NCBI GenBank assembly: GCA_032718475.1
Contig: JAUCBJ010001186.1
Span: 1 to 25,232, forward strand
Length of the DNA stretch: 25,232 nucleotides
Direction: 5' to 3'
DNA from: Nemertoderma westbladi
Taxonomy: Eukaryota > Xenacoelomorpha > Nemertodermatida > Nemertodermatidae
Shown: positions 20,850 through 25,232 of the stretch, piece by piece
How the letters are laid out: each line of letters starts with the position of its first letter
How positions within the stretch are numbered: the first letter of the stretch is position 1
Translations under genes and position numbers: made by a program
Notes under the pieces: model-generated
Database searches by the model: none
Told to the model about the DNA's origin: nothing
The model's input: the letters and a program-made list of their open reading frames with translations, nothing else

Positions 20850-21880
20850 TTTAATTTAATTTATATTTGATCAGGCAATGAGTATTTCTGCTACCGGCAC
20901 ATGCTTGGCCTAGGGAGGTTTTATTAATATCCTACCGCGCCTTGCCACGTACTGATAGGTATTGCTGCTAACCACTGCAGCAACAAAATTCTAGAATCAA
21001 ATTTGTATACCAGATCAGCTAACGTACGGTAGCAATTAACAACTATTTCTTATCTTACAACCAGAATCTGGTATTTGTGCCGATCACGGGTGTAGTTACT
21101 AACACCGTAATTGCCCGGTTGAATTGTGGATAGGAAGGAGAGAGCTTTGATGTCATTTTGTAAGTATTACGCCCTACAGAGCGCGACTAGCTTATTTTAG
21201 TAGCTAGCGCCCGGTATTGTTACGATCAAAAATCACTAAAACCTAGTACAATGGAGTACACCAAAATTGTTTTATTCGTAACACACACACGCCCTAAAGT
21301 TATTGCTAGTTATTGCTTACTTTAGATTACTTTCTGATAGGATTCTACTTTGTAATTTTACTATTCGTAGTTTGTAAATTAGAGAGAGATAAGTGATATT
21401 TAGTTTTACGGCAAGAGGAGTATTGTTACTTTAGGCAGTATCCCCTTTAGACTGATTTGTACTGTCAGTATTGTTACGCTAGTCTGTTAATCCACTAGCT
21501 CGTATATAAACCATATAAATCAAACCGCGGCAAGTTTACGGTATTTAGGTCCGTTAGCGATAGTTAGGATTCGCTGCGCGGGGATTGTTTTCCTCGTGAG
21601 TTTGGTCTGTCTCCGTAGACTGCACATTTGCCTCACCGGTTAGAGGCCGGGTATCCTGCTTTGTCTTGTTCGCCGGGCATTTGACTCGCCCACGTATTAG
21701 AATAGACACCAGGCTCCGTTCCTCGCCAGTAGTAGTTTGCGTATTTAGTATCTGTTTATTTAGACACCCTTGACTGGGATTTATTGTCAGATACTGTACG
21801 AGCCCGTATACGGTACTAGATCTTACAGTAAGATACATCGTCACTAGGATCCGGTGGGCGGTATACTACTGGACTTTTCA
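20850..21880. other. 1.03-kb non-repetitive block between satellite arrays
   Basis: It interrupts the 40-bp satellite after GTTTACGTA and ends just before the array resumes at GGTGATGA. It has no terminal inverted repeats that I can see and no convincing gene. A 96-codon reverse frame at 21554-21844 shows no motif. Several loosely similar TATTGTTAC segments recur inside it. Confidence 0.6.
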
Positions 21881-22016
21881 GGTGATGAACAATAGTTTGG
21901 TAAAGTTTACGTACAAAAGGTTATGATAGATAGTTCGGGGTAAAGTTTACGTACAAAAGGTTATGATAGATAGTTCGATAAAGTTTTCGTACAAAGGTGA
22001 TGATAGATAGTTCGGG
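21881..22016 (+). repeat. Island of the 40-bp satellite, about 3.4 units
   Basis: Same unit and orientation as the main array, but more diverged: the first unit reads GATGAACAATAGTTTGG, and one unit has GATAAAGTTTTCGT. It is an old edge of the array or a part cut off by an insertion. Confidence 0.92.
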
Positions 22017-23839
22017 TTATATTCGCGAGCGATTTCTCGCCGGCAGGACAACACGATTTCCTCTGTGTTATCGTCGTCCTCACATACCGGCTACCCCCCC
22101 ATCCACCGCTAACGACTATCTGTAACTGTCGGACAAACATACTCAGACCTTTGTTGGATGTCTCGTGGTCTGGTGTTTACATCGTATGTAATGCATTGGT
22201 ATTGATATTTTACAAAGTGATTGACGTCGTACTTTTGTTGCACCGATCAGTATCACCGTTATACTGCTATCTAATATCCGTCAAAAGTCAGCACTGCATA
22301 CGGGATAAAAAGTAAATATAATGTACCTTTGTACAAGTACATGATAAAATTCATCATATACCACCGGAATAATATCCCGCTATCTTATCCCCGGTTCAGT
22401 TCGGCTTGCATCCATCCTGCATGAATTAAAGGGACAAACAATTTAAAAAATAAATTGAGCTGTTATTACAATCTAAATGCTAGTCCTAGTATAATATTCA
22501 AAGCATTTATCCAATTCCAATACAATTTGCAAACGAACAATAAAATACTGAAGTTAAATAAAAGTATCTCTGATAATGGTAATACCAGGAACTTACTAAA
22601 GCAATACATAATGTAGCCTATATATTTCATTTGGTATTTAAATATATTTATATACCCGCCATGCTACAACACAACTATATCGCACAACATTGACATAATA
22701 AACAGAGGGTTAGAAAAACATAAGCTGATTTCATTTATAAACCAACAGATAACGAGTAGATAAAGAACTTTACGTCACTTACAAAGAACTACAATTATAT
22801 CAGGTTTCAGTGTATTTGAGAAAACGGGCAGCTTTTATATTTAATTCGAGCATGTATATACGTACAACATTTGGGTTGAGCTCCACCAACAGACTACTAC
22901 AGTACTAAGGTTTGCGATAAAATCCTTAAAAATTTGGTGTTTCTTTTAAATACACTATTTTATAAATTAAGTTAATAAAGTGGAGGAATGAACCGTGTAT
23001 AAATGTAACAAGGATTGAGCACTACTAGTATAATATTTATTGATTTTTATATTTGCATGAAAACCCGTCAAGTAGAATGGAATTCCGGAATCTGTGAACT
23101 TAGGAAGATTAATGGAGCGAAACCTCAACAAATTGATTTAACTATATCGTTATAATCGCAATCGGTATAATATTATTAACAATAATAAAAAAGGTATTGT
23201 TTTTAACAAACATGACAAGTTTAGTTACCAAAAGCTAAATAAATTTTATTTAAATTGTTTATAATCACGCTGTTACGAATGTCGGTTTATTTTTTGTATA
23301 TATGAGATACATTGTGTTTCCACTGACATTTATATTAATATTTCATCCATTTGCTAAATTTGTTTATTATTTTAAACCCCATACCGCAACCGCTAATTTA
23401 ATAAGCTGAATGAATTATTAAGGAATATGATTACCCAATAAACAAACCAATAATAATTTGTAATACATTCCAATATATGAGGACCATTTCAATGTAATAT
23501 TTAATTAAAATATATTTTTAACGCCTAAAGCTAATACAAGTTTTGCTGTACTTCATAAGCTATAAGTTTCATTAAGTTAAATTTAAACTTTTAAATTATT
23601 TATCGTGGAACGAGCATCACTTAAAATATAGTATTTTATTGATTAGTTATCGTGTTGTATAAAAACACAGAAGAGAAGTTTAAGGGAAAATAGAGTTGAA
23701 CAATTATTATTAGGTCGGGGTTTACTGAGATAAAAGTGTTACTAGTTAGTTACGTAGTAATAGTATATACATTAAAACTGAAAGTAAATAGTCACAGACA
23801 GCAGTGCCCTCCCATCCACTCACTCAGACAGCGCGGCAC
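22017..23839. other. AT-rich spacer 3' of TMBIM6, no gene recognised
   Basis: Low-complexity AT-rich DNA with no long frame. The part nearest 23839 should be the TMBIM6 3' UTR, since that gene reads leftward. Confidence 0.6.
23635..23640 (-). terminator. Candidate TMBIM6 polyadenylation signal (AATAAA on the minus strand)
   Basis: Canonical hexamer on the minus strand, 200 bp after the TMBIM6 stop. Others lie further on in this AT-rich DNA, so the choice is tentative. Confidence 0.35.
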
Positions 23840-24559
23840 CTAACGCCGTCTACGCTGGTTATCCCGCTCACGCTTCAGGAGGATGGTGAGGATAGACCTG
23901 AAGATGTGAATGATGTCGAGGAACAAGTCGAGCGCATGTCGCACGTGATCCCGGCTGCCTCGGCGGTTCTTCTCGATAATGAGCTGCGTGTCGAACAGAA
24001 TGAAACCGCACATAACGAAGAGACCGAGGTACAAATGGGCGTTGAAGAGCATCTCGGATCTGAAGAAGAGGTTGACCAGACTGAGCATAGTGAGGATCCC
24101 GAGCCCGGACATAAGCATTCCCCCGAGGTACAGGAAACTTCGTCTCTTAGACAACAAAGCGGATAGCGAGAAGGAAACGAATAGGATCATTGTGGAGAAG
24201 AAAGCGGTTGGGATTAGCGATGGGTTCACTAACATCGCGATGTTTAGCAGCGGACCCATGGTGAACCCCGATGCAGCCGTAAACCCGCAGAATATAGCCG
24301 TACGTTTCGTCAGCTGTTTCGGTTCATCAGGGACCCACAAGAGCCAGAACATGAGTCCCAGCGGTATGAGCGCAGTGAGGAAACCGAGACGCATTACTCC
24401 GAGGTACATTGCGGCGTATGACCCCACAGCCGCCGTAGCCATGCCGAGGGCCAGCGTCGAGTAAACGTCGCGTAAATGGCGACAAACCGAATTCTCTAAA
24501 TGAGAGAAATCACCCAATGCCTTCCACTCAATCTTTCTTTGTCCGAATATGGCGTCCAT
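23840..24559 (-). CDS. TMBIM6: Bax inhibitor-1 (TMBIM6), intronless CDS
   Basis: ER membrane protein of the TMBIM/BI-1 family that lowers ER calcium load and protects against ER-stress and BAX-driven death. The product is 239 residues (human 237) and aligns along its whole length. Hydrophobic segments are at about 34-54, 58-78, 87-108, 115-136, 142-162, 171-190 and 207-229. Key stretches are NPSLIPTAF, LSALLSKRRSFLYLGGMLMS and the family signature VMCGFILFDTQLIIEK. The acidic residues D190, D211 and D215 match the aspartates of FDTQ and DLFLD; D215 corresponds to human D213. The C-terminus is a basic tail, KRERDNQRRRR, with arginines in place of the human lysines. The ATG has A at -3 and G at +4. 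The human gene has many exons and this one is uninterrupted. Long plus-strand frames at 23804-24464 are antisense shadows of it. Confidence 0.97.
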   Translation of the reverse strand: MDAIFGQRKIEWKALGDFSHLENSVCRHLRDVYSTLALGMATAAVGSYAAMYLGVMRLGFLTALIPLGLMFWLLWVPDEPKQLTKRTAIFCGFTAASGFTMGPLLNIAMLVNPSLIPTAFFSTMILFVSFSLSALLSKRRSFLYLGGMLMSGLGILTMLSLVNLFFRSEMLFNAHLYLGLFVMCGFILFDTQLIIEKNRRGSRDHVRHALDLFLDIIHIFRSILTILLKRERDNQRRRR

Positions 24560-25232
24560 GATCGATTGAACAATTATTAATTAAGTTAGACAACCGTATC
24601 ACAGTATCAGTATACTATACAGGTATAGGTAGAAGGTAGGTACTGCTGTGCTGTACGTAGTGGTATAGTCAGATAGTAATACAGTAATAGTATATGAATA
24701 TCAAATAGAAAGGACTATTATATAATACAGTATGCCTTGGGCCTAATACTATTACCAGTATAGTATATTAATTTTGTTTGTCATACTGCAGTTCTGCAGT
24801 AGGCCTACCCCCTATCGTACAGCCGTATTGTCGTGTGCCAGTGTCATAAAAGCCCAAATCACAAAACAGCAAAACCAAATCGGTTCTATCACACTACAGG
24901 CAGACAGGCGCCACTTTTAATATGGAAAGCATTCAGTATTATTTTACTTGCTATAGCCTAAGCACTAAGCAACAAAGCCTAGCTGCCTAGTGCTCCACCC
25001 TACTGCTGGCAGGCTGGTGATGTTGTAAAGACTGGCGAAATTTGAGGTTTTGGCTCAAATTTGAGGTTTAACATCAAATTTCAATTTTCGCCCCCAATAA
25101 AAGCATGTTTGCATCGGTGAAATATTTTATTGCATCGATAAAAGTTCTTATTTTACATTATATTTTAACATATTAAAAGTAGAAGTTGCTCCAACAGTTT
25201 CCCTAAGTCGCAGCAACACTCGATATTATGAG
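24560..25232. other. TMBIM6 upstream flank
   Basis: Noncoding; it should contain the 5' UTR and promoter of the leftward-reading TMBIM6. GTAT/TACT-rich sequence at 24600-24800, one TAGGCCTA (24800-24807), and at 25033-25092 a set of AAATTTGAGGTTT repeats within an inverted GGCGAAA / TTTTCGCC pair. No clear TATA box or known site was assigned. Confidence 0.5.

Noticed and set aside
21554-21844. 96-codon reverse frame in the block between satellites
   Set aside because: Polar, low-information sequence with no domain or signal.
23804-24464. Plus-strand frames of 120 and 161 codons over TMBIM6
   Set aside because: Antisense shadows of the clearly recognisable minus-strand Bax inhibitor-1 gene, with no family resemblance of their own.

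Overview
This window is metazoan nuclear DNA. It has GT-AG introns, single-copy animal housekeeping genes, decayed non-LTR retrotransposons, a tRNA-derived SINE and long minisatellites. The compact introns, the marine-invertebrate style of the LINE fragments and the excess of the palindromic word TAGGCCTA suggest an invertebrate deuterostome, perhaps an echinoderm. That assignment is an inference from style, not proof.

Three protein-coding genes can be read completely. (1) Glucose-6-phosphate isomerase (GPI), plus strand, nine coding exons from 1404 to 11226. The exons join in phase to a 554-residue protein whose catalytic residues fall at the same numbers as in human GPI (R273, E358, H389, K519). 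(2) Methylmalonyl-CoA epimerase (MCEE), plus strand, 12259-12753, a single uninterrupted exon with a likely mitochondrial presequence. (3) Bax inhibitor-1 / TMBIM6, minus strand, 23840-24559, also a single uninterrupted coding exon. The three have unrelated roles (cytosolic glycolysis, mitochondrial propionyl-CoA breakdown, ER membrane calcium/stress control) and are not an operon or pathway cluster.

Layout: 1-1403 is the upstream flank of GPI with a short LINE 3' end at 244-360. 1404-11226 is GPI. Intron 1 holds a cluster of a 14-bp motif in both orientations. Intron 2 holds a decayed antisense LINE. Intron 3 holds a tRNA-derived SINE. Intron 5 holds a 2.1-kb, 32-bp minisatellite. Intron 6 holds another scrap of the same LINE family. 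11227-12258 is the GPI 3' flank, followed by MCEE. 13918-14994 is a 5'-truncated LINE of a different family on the minus strand, with an open frame of 358 codons. 15490-20849 is a 5.4-kb minisatellite of about 134 units of 40 bp. About 1.0 kb of unique sequence and a 3.4-unit island of the same satellite (21881-22016) follow. AT-rich sequence leads to TMBIM6 and its upstream flank. Nearly a third of the window is tandem repeat.

The most interesting observation is the intron 5 minisatellite. Its unit is visibly a copy of the GPI exon 5 / intron 5 boundary, so a coding-exon end plus its 5' splice site has been amplified about 66 times beside the real donor. This gives an array of decoy donors inside an essential glycolytic gene. 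I saw no CRISPR array, rRNA gene, functional tRNA gene or bacterial-type operon.
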